Made by a program: the position numbers and the translations under genes
The notes under the pieces: generated by a model
The model's input: the letters and a program-made list of their open reading frames with translations, nothing else
The model's database searches: none
Told to the model about the DNA's origin: nothing
In this document: piece after piece, positions 1 through 6,903 of the stretch
Layout of the letters: every line of letters starts with the position of its first letter
Numbering within the stretch: the first letter of the stretch is position 1
Source of the DNA: 40-80 sp964503665
GTDB lineage: Bacteria; Bacteroidota; Bacteroidia; Flavobacteriales_D; Crocinitomicaceae
Direction: 5' to 3'
Assembly (NCBI GenBank): GCA_964503665.1
Contig: CAZDAR010000049.1
Coordinates: 1 to 17,347, forward strand
DNA length: 17,347 nucleotides

Positions 1-381
1 AAATATTTTTTTAAATGATGATGTGTTCATGAATATTGCAAAAATATAAAAATCCCACGATAGCTCGTTTTAGATTTTAGCTTATTCCGATTGAAAACAG
101 TTAGTATTTTTTTTGCAAGGTATTATTCAATTTGTATTACCACTGGTAATTCAATTATATTTACTTGATTTTCATTAGTTTATAAAACTGTCCGTAGTGC
201 GAACACAATTCACATATTAGGTTTTAAAAAACTACGTTTATCTAAGAGAACTGAAAAAACATTTCACTCATTCACAAAAAATCAAAATAAAATTCCTATC
301 TTTAAGCCCCAAATAAAAATGTTAATGAAATAATAAGAATTTAAAAAAATTAAAATATAGCGTTTCGCTAAGCTTTTCCCC
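1..381. other. AT-rich stretch with no recognisable gene
   Basis: I see no convincing coding region, tRNA or insertion-sequence end here. Composition is strongly AT-rich with many stops in all frames. Two small dyads are visible: ATTACC-act-GGTAAT at 136-150 and TAGCG-ttt-CGCTA at 358-370. Neither is followed by a T run, so neither reads as a terminator. No TAnnTTTG promoter box was found between here and 541, so the promoter of the downstream operon is unidentified. Confidence 0.6.
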
Positions 382-497
382 CAATCGAAATACGACCAAT
401 TTTTCAATGTACTAAGGGAAAGTAAAGTGGAAACGCCTACGGTATGCGTGGGCGTTCCTTTTACTTGTTAGTACAGCCTTTGGTCGGGCTTCGATTG
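382..497. repeat. Long nested imperfect hairpin upstream of dndC operon
   Basis: Three stems nest inside one another. 382-399 pairs with 480-497 (15 of 18 positions). 408-415 (TGTACTAA) pairs perfectly with 468-475. 421-437 pairs with 451-465, through AGTAAA/TTTACT and AACGCC/GGCGTT with a small bulge. The apical loop is 438-450. The whole folds into one hairpin of about 116 nt ending 43 nt before the dndC start codon. Length and bulged architecture recall integron attC-type or other single-strand recombination sites, but no flanking TAAC/GTTA ends are visible. A structured mRNA leader or a mobile-element end are equally open readings. Confidence 0.55.
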
Positions 498-540
498 CAA
501 GTAGAGGAATTGGCTCACGTTGTTTTTGTTACCGTAGAAT

Positions 541-1878
541 ATGCCAAAATTTATACAAAATATAATTGACGAAATAATAGACCAATATCTATTTGCAGAC
601 GACACAAAACGTCCGTGGATTATTGGTTTTAGCGGTGGAAAAGATTCTACCGTAATGCTTCAATTGGTTTGGGAAGCATTGAAACAAATCAAAGATTTTC
701 ACGGAGTTGTTGGCAGAGATATTTATGTCGTTTGCAACGACACAATGGTTGAAAACCCTGTAATTACCGAATATGTTCATCGAGTTTTGGACAAAATCGA
801 ACAAGCCGCAGTTGAACAAGATGTGCCTGTTCGAGTAATAAAAACCATTCCACGATTAGAAGATTCTTTTTGGGTAAACTTGATTGGTAAAGGTTATCCT
901 GCACCAAACAACGCTTTTCGTTGGTGTACAGAACGGTTAAAAATAAAACCAACTCAACGATTTATTATTGAGCAAGTTGATGAATTTGGCGAAGCTGTTA
1001 TTTTGATTGGAACACGTTCGGCAGAATCTGCCAGCCGTGCAAAATCAATGAAAAAACACGCTATCAAAGGAAAACGTCTGACTAAACACCCAACGCAACC
1101 TAATACGTTTATGTATGCACCAATCCGACATTTGATGTTGGAGGAAGTTTGGTATGTTATCAACACAATGCCATCACCTTGGGGAGCAGATAACAACGAA
1201 TTATTTCAGATTTATGCAGACGCAAGTGCGGACGATTACGAATGCCCGACTGTTGTAACGGACAAAGAACATAAATCTTGCGGACAAAGCCGTTTCGGTT
1301 GTTGGACGTGTACAGTTGTGAAACAAGACAAATCAATGTCTGCATTGATTGAAAACGGTTTGACTTGGCTCAAACCTCTTTTGAAATTGCGAAATGAATT
1401 GGCAGAAGAACGAAATATTATTGAAAATCGTATGCCACAACGCAGAAACGGAACAGATGCAATAAATGGAATGCGACCGTATTTTCCGCAATATCGTGCT
1501 TCTGTTTTGCATCGTTTACTTAAAGCACAGAAAGAAGTACAAAAGGAAAAGCCTCACGTTGAATTGATTACAAACCAAGAATTGATTGCCATTCAGACAA
1601 TTTGGTATCGTGATTTTGTTTTTGACCAGAAGGTTTCAGAAATTTATCACAAAGCATATAAAACAGATTTGGATATGAAAGACCAAAACGAAAAAAAGGA
1701 AAAAGAATTAGAATTACTAAAAAAATCTTGTGGGAAAAACCCACAAGATTTTGAGCTAATTCAAGAGCTTTTGACCTTACAGAAAAACAAATCGCTTTTG
1801 AACCGTAAACGAGGCCTGAAAGAAGATATTGAAACAAGAATTGAAGAATATCTAAAAAGAGTGAAATTAGTGGCATAA
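541..1878 (+). CDS. dndC: DndC-like DNA phosphorothioation sulfurtransferase (PP-loop, Fe-S)
   Basis: In the Dnd systems DndC is an ATP-pyrophosphatase, related to PAPS reductase, that carries an Fe-S cluster and takes part in inserting sulfur into the DNA backbone. Visible here: the PP-loop SGGKDST at residues 31-37, a WVNLIGKGYPAP block (111-122), RWCTERLK with Cys129, and a cysteine group Cys235, Cys247, Cys254 and Cys257 in CGQSRFGCWTC, which as a set resembles the DndC cluster ligands. The match to DndC runs through the middle (ECP, SRFGCW.CT, QDKSM), so a metabolic PAPS reductase is unlikely. At 445 aa it is somewhat short for the family, and the tail (about 376-440) is lysine/glutamate-rich and probably helical. 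An in-frame TAG at 535-537 makes ATG 541 the first possible start. It is the first gene of a four-gene operon, 16 nt before the next. No dndB, dndD, dndE or cysteine desulfurase is in the window, so sulfur would have to come from a host desulfurase. Confidence 0.88.
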   Translation: MPKFIQNIIDEIIDQYLFADDTKRPWIIGFSGGKDSTVMLQLVWEALKQIKDFHGVVGRDIYVVCNDTMVENPVITEYVHRVLDKIEQAAVEQDVPVRVIKTIPRLEDSFWVNLIGKGYPAPNNAFRWCTERLKIKPTQRFIIEQVDEFGEAVILIGTRSAESASRAKSMKKHAIKGKRLTKHPTQPNTFMYAPIRHLMLEEVWYVINTMPSPWGADNNELFQIYADASADDYECPTVVTDKEHKSCGQSRFGCWTCTVVKQDKSMSALIENGLTWLKPLLKLRNELAEERNIIENRMPQRRNGTDAINGMRPYFPQYRASVLHRLLKAQKEVQKEKPHVELITNQELIAIQTIWYRDFVFDQKVSEIYHKAYKTDLDMKDQNEKKEKELELLKKSCGKNPQDFELIQELLTLQKNKSLLNRKRGLKEDIETRIEEYLKRVKLVA

Positions 1879-1894
1879 ATAAAAGAACTATCCA

Positions 1895-3397
1895 ATGGCA
1901 AAAATTTTATTAGATACCAATATTATTATTCATCGAGAAGCTACAAAAGTGGTTAATCAGGATATTGGTGTTTTGTTTAATTGGATAGATAAACTTAAAT
2001 ATTCAAAATATATTCATCCACTGACTGTTGAAGAATTGAACAAAAACAAGGATTCTAAAACAGTTGAAACAATGAATATCAAAATCGGAAGCTATAATCT
2101 GATTAAAAATTTAGCTCCGACAAGTGAAGCATTAGAAGCTGTTAGCAAAAAGATTGATGTTAATGTAAACGACCGAAACGATACACTTTTATTAAATGAA
2201 GTTCTTTGTGAAAGAGTTGATATACTGATTTCGGAAGATAAAAAAATACACACCAAAGCTGAATTATTAGGAATTGCAGATAAGGTTTTTAAAATTGAAC
2301 AATTCCTTGAAAAGGTTATCTCTGAAAATCCTAATTTAGTTGATTACAAAGTTTTGGCTGTCAAAAAAGTTGATTTTGCAGAAGTTGATTTACAAAATTC
2401 ATTTTTTGATAGTTTTCGAGAAGATTATAACGGATTTGACAAATGGTTTAACAAAAAAGCTGATGAAATGGCTTATGTTTGTTATAGCAATGATGAACTT
2501 TCCGCTTTTTTATACATAAAAGTTGAAGACGAAAATGAAAATTATGCCGATATAGTCCCAAATTTTCCAAGAAAGAAAAGACTAAAAATAGGTACATTAA
2601 AAGTTACAAGTAACGGTTTCAAAATCGGAGAACGATTTTTGAAAATAATCTTTGATAATGCGTTGCAATATCGTGTTGATGAAATCTATGTAACCATTTT
2701 CGATAAAAGACCAGAACAATTACGCCTGATTACCTTACTTGAAGAATGGGGATTTGTTCATTTTGGAGATAAAAATACACCAACAGGAACGGAAAAGGTT
2801 TTTGTGAAAAATTTTGACAGAAATCAGAATATAAATATCGAAAGTCCTAAAAAATCATTCCCCTATAGTTCAAAAGAAAACAAAGTTTTTATCGTTTCGA
2901 TTTACCCCGAATATCATACGGAGCTATTTCCCGATTCTATTTTAAAAACTGAATCGCCTAAAGATTTTGTAGAAAATGAGCCACATAGAAACGCTTTGAG
3001 TAAAGTATATATTTCTCGTTCTCATTTTAAAGATTTGAAATCGGGGGATTTAATCGTTTTTTACAGAACAGGCGGAATTTATGCAGGTGTTGCAACGACC
3101 ATAGGAATTGTAGAATCTGTAATCGACAATATTCCTGATGAAGAAACATTTATTAGACTTTGCCGAAAAAGAAGTGTCTTTTCTGATGATGAATTAAAAG
3201 CACATTGGAATCACAACAAGCAAAACAGACCTTTTATTGTCAATTTCTTATACACATATTCATTAAGAAAACGACCCAATTTAAAGTGGTTAAATGATAA
3301 TGGTATTATTCCTGACATTAAGGATATGCCAAGAGGATTTAGAGAAATCCCGAGAGAAAATTTATTAAAAATATTAAAATATTCTATTGAAAAATGA
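1895..3397 (+). CDS. PIN - GNAT - EVE-like triple-domain protein
   Basis: Three parts can be seen in 500 aa. Residues 1-140 look like a PIN ribonuclease fold: LLDTN with Asp7, Glu46/Glu47, Asp96 in NDRNDT and Asp115 in ISEDKK would be the acidic metal site. Residues about 185-305 look like a GNAT acyltransferase: GTLKV strand, FKIGERFLKIIF helix, and the terminal LLEEWGFVHFG. Residues about 330-490 look like a PUA-superfamily EVE/ASCH-type domain (VFIVSIYP, HFKDLKSGDLIVFYR, GVATTIGIVESV), a fold that often binds modified bases. It sits second in the dndC operon, and its TGA stop overlaps the next ATG (ATGA). Known: PIN and GNAT domains both occur as toxin activities. Inferred: it could cleave RNA or modify a target when the PUA-like part senses a nucleic-acid state. 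Domain calls are from sequence pattern only; GNAT and EVE are less certain than PIN. Confidence 0.75.
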   Translation: MAKILLDTNIIIHREATKVVNQDIGVLFNWIDKLKYSKYIHPLTVEELNKNKDSKTVETMNIKIGSYNLIKNLAPTSEALEAVSKKIDVNVNDRNDTLLLNEVLCERVDILISEDKKIHTKAELLGIADKVFKIEQFLEKVISENPNLVDYKVLAVKKVDFAEVDLQNSFFDSFREDYNGFDKWFNKKADEMAYVCYSNDELSAFLYIKVEDENENYADIVPNFPRKKRLKIGTLKVTSNGFKIGERFLKIIFDNALQYRVDEIYVTIFDKRPEQLRLITLLEEWGFVHFGDKNTPTGTEKVFVKNFDRNQNINIESPKKSFPYSSKENKVFIVSIYPEYHTELFPDSILKTESPKDFVENEPHRNALSKVYISRSHFKDLKSGDLIVFYRTGGIYAGVATTIGIVESVIDNIPDEETFIRLCRKRSVFSDDELKAHWNHNKQNRPFIVNFLYTYSLRKRPNLKWLNDNGIIPDIKDMPRGFREIPRENLLKILKYSIEK

Positions 3398-3786
3398 GAG
3401 TATTACTATCGATAAAACCAGAATTTGCATTTAAGATATTTGACGGAACTAAAAAGTTTGAATTTAGGAAGTCTATATTTAAAAACAAAGATGTTAAAAC
3501 AGTTGTTGTGTATGCTTCATCGCCTGTACAGCAAGTTATCGGAGAATTTGAAATTGAAAAAATTCTAAATTTAGAATTGGATGTATTATGGAACTTAACA
3601 CAGGATTTTTCGGGAATTTCAGAGGATTTCTTTTATGAATACTTTGCTGATAAAGAATTAGGCTATGCTATAAAAATTAAAAAAGCCAAAAAGTATAGCA
3701 AACCGAAAAATTTAAGAGAAGAATTTAATCTGTTTCCACCTCAATCATTTGCCTATTTACCAAATGAATTGGAAGAAATACTATAA
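3394..3786 (+). CDS. ASCH-domain protein (PUA fold, nucleic-acid binding)
   Basis: A 130-aa protein that is essentially one ASCH domain. The opening LLSIKPEFAFKIFDGTKKFE followed by FRK is the typical ASCH start, where the ligand groove is lined by Lys and Arg. It is followed by VVVYASSPVQQVIGEFEI and, near the end, GYAIKIKKAKKY. ASCH proteins are PUA-like and are proposed to bind RNA or modified nucleobases; some hydrolyse N4-acetylcytidine. The start overlaps the previous stop by 4 nt and the TAA stop overlaps the next ATG by 1 nt (TAATG), so it is probably translationally coupled to both neighbours. It follows a protein whose C-terminus also looks PUA-like. The biochemical role here is unknown. 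Confidence 0.82.
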   Translation: MRVLLSIKPEFAFKIFDGTKKFEFRKSIFKNKDVKTVVVYASSPVQQVIGEFEIEKILNLELDVLWNLTQDFSGISEDFFYEYFADKELGYAIKIKKAKKYSKPKNLREEFNLFPPQSFAYLPNELEEIL

Positions 3787-4745
3787 TGACCGAAAAACTA
3801 CCATACTACATTCATTGTTTTACGCACTTAAAACGAGATGCGAAGAATGGTGGTGCACCACACAAGCCGATTTTATTATTGAGTATTATCCGGTTATTTG
3901 AAAAAGGAATTTTTACGGATAATCAAATTCATATTTTACCCGAATTAGTCGCTTCTTTTAAATCGAATTGGTCGCAATTAGTTGTTACAAATCACTTTCC
4001 GATTTTTGCAATGCCCTTTTATCATATGAGTTCCGAGCCATTTTGGAAATTGATAGCAAATGTCGGGTGCGAAAAATGGATTGAATCCAAAAGTTCAATG
4101 CGGAGTTTGCAGAATTTAACAACAGCCGTAAATTTCTCTTTGATTGATAATGAACTTGCTGAATTATTGTTGCAACCAGAAAGTAGAGATGTGTTAAAGA
4201 TTTCCATTTTAGAAAGATATTTCCCGGAAACAAAATCAAATTATGGAAACAACGGAAATGACGACTTGCCAAATGCTTCTATTTTGAATGAAAGTTCGGA
4301 AGAATACAAACGGAAAATCATCGAACTGAAAAGTCAAGTGGACGAAAACGCTTTTCAAGAAGAAGTTTTTATTCGTGGAGGATTGTTCAAAAGAGAAATC
4401 CCCAAAATTTATAATAATACTTGTGCAATTACAGGATTAAGAATTGATGCTATTGCAAATATTTCAATGGTTGATGCTTGTCATATTGTTCCGTTTTCAG
4501 AAGGTTATGATGATACATTAACAAATGGTATTGCACTTTGTCCGAATTTACACAGAGCTTTTGACAGAGGCTTGATTTCCATTTCGGACAATTACGAAGT
4601 AATTTTAAACAAGAATTTCGTAGAAAGCAAATCGGTTTACAATCTTTCGCAATTTGCAGGAAAACAAATTTTACTTCCTAAGCAATTAGAATTTTATCCA
4701 ACTTTGGAAAATATTACTCAACATAGAAAACGATTTAATTTTTGA
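3786..4745 (+). CDS. HNH endonuclease with N-terminal sulfur-binding-like domain (phosphorothioate-dependent restriction type)
   Basis: 319 aa. The N-terminal half carries GGAPHKPILLLSIIRLFEKG (22-41) and MPFYHMSSEPFWKL (76-89). This APHKP-LLLL plus P.FxH....FW pattern is characteristic of the sulfur-binding domain (SBD) of ScoMcrA-type enzymes that recognise phosphorothioated DNA. The C-terminal half has an HNH nuclease: CAITG (213-217), DACHIVPFSE with His233, TNGIALC with Asn247, and NLHRAFDRGLI with His256. The order SBD then HNH fits type IV restriction enzymes that cut sulfur-modified DNA. It is the last gene of the dndC operon, starting 1 nt inside the previous stop. Having such a nuclease beside a DndC is unexpected, since it should cut DNA modified in its own cell. 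It may be gated, specific for another sequence or modification, or act as a suicide effector. HNH is secure; ligand specificity is inferred. Confidence 0.82.
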   Translation: MTEKLPYYIHCFTHLKRDAKNGGAPHKPILLLSIIRLFEKGIFTDNQIHILPELVASFKSNWSQLVVTNHFPIFAMPFYHMSSEPFWKLIANVGCEKWIESKSSMRSLQNLTTAVNFSLIDNELAELLLQPESRDVLKISILERYFPETKSNYGNNGNDDLPNASILNESSEEYKRKIIELKSQVDENAFQEEVFIRGGLFKREIPKIYNNTCAITGLRIDAIANISMVDACHIVPFSEGYDDTLTNGIALCPNLHRAFDRGLISISDNYEVILNKNFVESKSVYNLSQFAGKQILLPKQLEFYPTLENITQHRKRFNF

Positions 4746-4751
4746 TATCTC

Positions 4752-4841
4752 TTTGCGTGAGGGATAGAAGTGACATCCTTTTGTGTAGCTTTAGCGGAAC
4801 AAAAGATACAGCGGATAGCCCGCCCCAGAGGGACACGCCCA
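4752..4841 (+). ncRNA. Candidate structured RNA element (flavobacterial, possibly Flavo-1)
   Basis: This block is GC-richer than its surroundings and reads like a motif I associate with intergenic regions of flavobacteria: GCGTGAGGGATAGAAGTG, then a hairpin, then AGCGGATAGCCCG and GGGACACGCCC. Pairings visible: 4775-4784 with 4799-4807 (CTTTTGT/ACAAAAG core plus AT ends), GGAT with ATCC just before it, and GCGTG near the left end with CACGC near the right end as a possible closing stem. It starts right after the HNH gene and could also serve as its 3' end. Assignment to Rfam Flavo-1 is from memory and untested; the strand is assumed. Confidence 0.45.
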
Positions 4842-4847
4842 AAAGCA

Positions 4848-5039
4848 TTATAAATATATATTCCACAAATCAGGAAATTGCTTTTTAGCAGTACGAACTA
4901 ATGTCTTTCTATCCTTACTGAAATCCCAAAAATTTGAGCAATGAATAGGATATAATAAATCTTTTGGGTCGTAAAGCACTTCCCACAATTCAAATCGTTC
5001 GTAATTTTTATTATATCTTATTTCAAGTTTCCTTTTCAT
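4848..5039 (-). CDS. Small conserved-looking protein of unknown function
   Basis: A 63-aa reading frame, rich in aromatic and charged residues (RYNKNYERFELWEVLYD near the N-terminus, KTLVRTAKKQFPDLW near the C-terminus). The composition looks like a genuine folded small protein, and there is no signal peptide or membrane segment. It does not overlap any other gene. A perfect TATATTTG -7 box lies 4 nt upstream of the ATG, so the mRNA would be leaderless or nearly so. It is divergent from the truncated ParB-like gene. I do not recognise a function. Confidence 0.5.
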   Translation of the reverse strand: MKRKLEIRYNKNYERFELWEVLYDPKDLLYPIHCSNFWDFSKDRKTLVRTAKKQFPDLWNIYL

Positions 5040-5043
5040 ATTG

Positions 5044-5051
5044 CAAATATA
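5044..5051 (-). promoter_or_regulatory. -7 promoter box for the small minus-strand gene
   Basis: The minus strand reads TATATTTG, a full match to the Bacteroidetes TAnnTTTG box, ending 4 nt before the ATG at 5039. No clear -33 TTG is seen at the usual spacing. Confidence 0.4.
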
Positions 5052-5053
5052 CC

Positions 5054-5070
5054 ATTTAACTTTGTAGTTA
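5054..5070 (+). promoter_or_regulatory. -7 box inside a perfect palindrome (divergent control region)
   Basis: The plus strand carries TAACTTTG at 5057-5064, a full TAnnTTTG match, pointing toward the ParB-like fragment. It overlaps an inverted repeat ATTTAAC-N6-GTTAAAT, whose arms end at 5060 and start at 5067. The repeat also lies just upstream of the opposite promoter at 5044-5051, so a bound dimer could affect both directions. The -33 element is poor (TTTC at 5033-5036, 20-nt spacer). Confidence 0.35.
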
Positions 5071-5912
5071 AATTACTGGCTAACCCAAGTTTAGCAAAGG
5101 TTCAAAAAACTAAAATTCAACAAGTTTTACAAGAAACAGAACACAGACCAACAGAAATACCTTGTTTGGTTTTTGATAATGAAGATGATATTCATAATTA
5201 CCTTGGTTATAGGCATATTACAGGCATTAAAGAATGGAAACTTCTTGAAAAAGCCCGATACCTTTTTGGATTATGGCAAAGCCAATATAGTAATTTAGAC
5301 TTAAATCAGGCTTCGAGAGAACTTGCTAAAAGTATTGGGAGTAGAAAAGATTATGTAAAAAGAGTGCTTATTGGTTATCAAGTTTTTTATAAAATTGAAG
5401 ATGAAGCATTTTATAAGATTTTGGGATTAGATGACACGACTTTTTATTTCAATTATATTGCTGACTCTCTAAACAAATTGCATATTGCCAATTATTTAGG
5501 CATCAATATGAAAGAAGTTGATGATATTAACGAAATTAAAATCAACGAAGAAAATTTAGAAAATTGGACAAGGTGGTTATTTGAAAAAAATTCAGAAGGA
5601 AAAACCCGTTTAATCGGAGATAGCTCTGATTTGAACTCACTTAACAAAATTTTAGGTCATAATGAGGCAAAGAAAGCCTTTATAGAAAAAGGATATTCTC
5701 TTGAAGCAGCATTAGATTTGACAGGAGAATCAGATTCGCAATTCTATAATTATTTAAACAATGCTTTAAGTCAATTGGAAAGTGCTGATAGATTGGTTCT
5801 TAAAGTCAATATAAAATTTGATGAAATAAATAATCAAATAAAAGAAATTAGGTCATTAGCAACAAAAATTGCTCGTTCATTACAAGATAAAGAGGATGAA
5901 GATGAGTTTTAA
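5067..5912 (+). pseudogene. ParB-like (ParB/Srx-type) protein lacking its N-terminal part
   Basis: The reading frame is open upstream of the first standard start (TTG 5166) and still reads as protein from about 5067: VVKLLANPSLAKVQ, then PTEIPCLVFDNEDD, HNYLGYRHITGIKEW and ARYLFGLW. In ParB-like proteins of this kind the stretch ALKLL.NP.LA follows a GNRR-type nucleotide-binding motif. Here that motif and everything before it is absent, and no ATG, GTG or TTG lies in frame before 5166. What remains is the end of the ParB-type domain, a helical middle with an HTH-like NQASRELAKSIGSRKDYVKR, and a helical C-terminus rich in Asn and Glu. Its last 11 nt overlap the next gene, as in an operon. Most likely it was 5'-truncated by recombination near 5060-5070. 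Use of a rare start (for example CTG 5076) from the 5057 promoter is the alternative. Confidence 0.65.
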
Positions 5913-6879
5913 TACTAAAATAACCAATTTTTTTTCAGACTTCTCTCTTGAACTTGGAACACCACCAACAAGAAATTTAATCTATTTATATGCGGATTAT
6001 GTTGAGCTTGTTAGTTTAATGTCCAATCAAAATTATGTTTCTTCTTCAGATATTTTAGACAGATTTAAAGATGAGGGAATTATAAGGCAACCAAAGGCTG
6101 ATGATGAACAATCTATTGCTAATGATGAAGATGAACGATTTGTTGATAGCATATACCGATTGTTAATTGAACGAGTTCAACTTTTTGGAGATGATTATCC
6201 TTTTGAAATTGAAAGTATAGACAAAATAAAACTAAAAAATACAGATAATATTTCTACAAGAAACAAAATCTATATTTATATGTTACTGTCTTCTTCTTTA
6301 AATATATTTTCAGAATTTCAACCTGAACTAACGACTGAATTTGAGATATTGTGTACGCAAGCTTTGACCAATTTTTTACCTGAAAATGCAGTTGTAAAAT
6401 CTTTTGGAAAAGTTAGTGATTACAATGGAACAGCAACTCAAAAGATACAAGCGTTAGCACAAGATATGAAGATACGAATTGATGAAGATGGATTTAATGA
6501 AATATCTCAACGTGGAAATCAAGAAAAAGGGTTAGATTTAATTGGGTGGATTCCTTTTGATGATAATGTTTCCAATTTTTTATCCATTTTGGCACAATGT
6601 GCCTGTGGTAAAGAATGGCACAAAAAAACAGGAGAAACAAGCAGATATAATCATTATATGAAATTTCATCGTCTGAATCCAATACATACAATGTTTATAC
6701 CTTATAGCTTGGTTAGTTACAATAAATCAACCTTTTTCAGAAATGATGAAATTGACAACAGACTAATATTTGAGCGAAAAAGAATCTTGAATTATATTAT
6801 TAAAACAGACTTTTTTGAATCGTTAGAATCAAACTTACTTGTAGAAAAATGTATTGGTTTTGAGGAAGACATTGTATAA
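5902..6879 (+). CDS. Probable PD-(D/E)XK-like nuclease, partner of ParB-like gene
   Basis: 325 aa from ATG 5902, which is chosen over upstream in-frame starts (5869, 5896) because AGAGG at 5891-5895 is well spaced for it and the overlap with the preceding gene is then only 11 nt. The N-terminal two-thirds is acidic and mostly helical. At 205-241 it reads RGNQEKGLDLIGWIPFDD and then ILAQCACGKEWHKK. A GxDhhxW strand followed by a hhxQCAxGxxW strand is a layout I associate with divergent PD-(D/E)XK restriction-type nucleases: Asp212 and the Gln232/Lys237 area would be the active site. The C-terminal part is helical. The ParB-like plus nuclease-like pairing suggests a defence or DNA-modification module. 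The specific activity is unproven. Confidence 0.6.
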   Translation: MSFNTKITNFFSDFSLELGTPPTRNLIYLYADYVELVSLMSNQNYVSSSDILDRFKDEGIIRQPKADDEQSIANDEDERFVDSIYRLLIERVQLFGDDYPFEIESIDKIKLKNTDNISTRNKIYIYMLLSSSLNIFSEFQPELTTEFEILCTQALTNFLPENAVVKSFGKVSDYNGTATQKIQALAQDMKIRIDEDGFNEISQRGNQEKGLDLIGWIPFDDNVSNFLSILAQCACGKEWHKKTGETSRYNHYMKFHRLNPIHTMFIPYSLVSYNKSTFFRNDEIDNRLIFERKRILNYIIKTDFFESLESNLLVEKCIGFEEDIV

Positions 6880-6903
6880 ACTTGAAATGATAACGACTGT
6901 GCA

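Noticed and set aside
136..150. ATTACC-act-GGTAAT dyad as an operator
   Set aside because: Too short and isolated, nearly 400 nt from the next gene; chance is a sufficient explanation in this AT-rich stretch.
541..1878. Metabolic PAPS reductase or CysD-like sulfate assimilation enzyme
   Set aside because: The PP-loop is shared, but the SRFGCWTC cluster and the GKGYPAP block match DndC, and the neighbours are not sulfate-assimilation genes.
5869..5901. ATG 5869 or 5896 as start of the nuclease-like gene
   Set aside because: These give a longer overlap with the ParB-like gene; ATG 5902 has AGAGG at good spacing.
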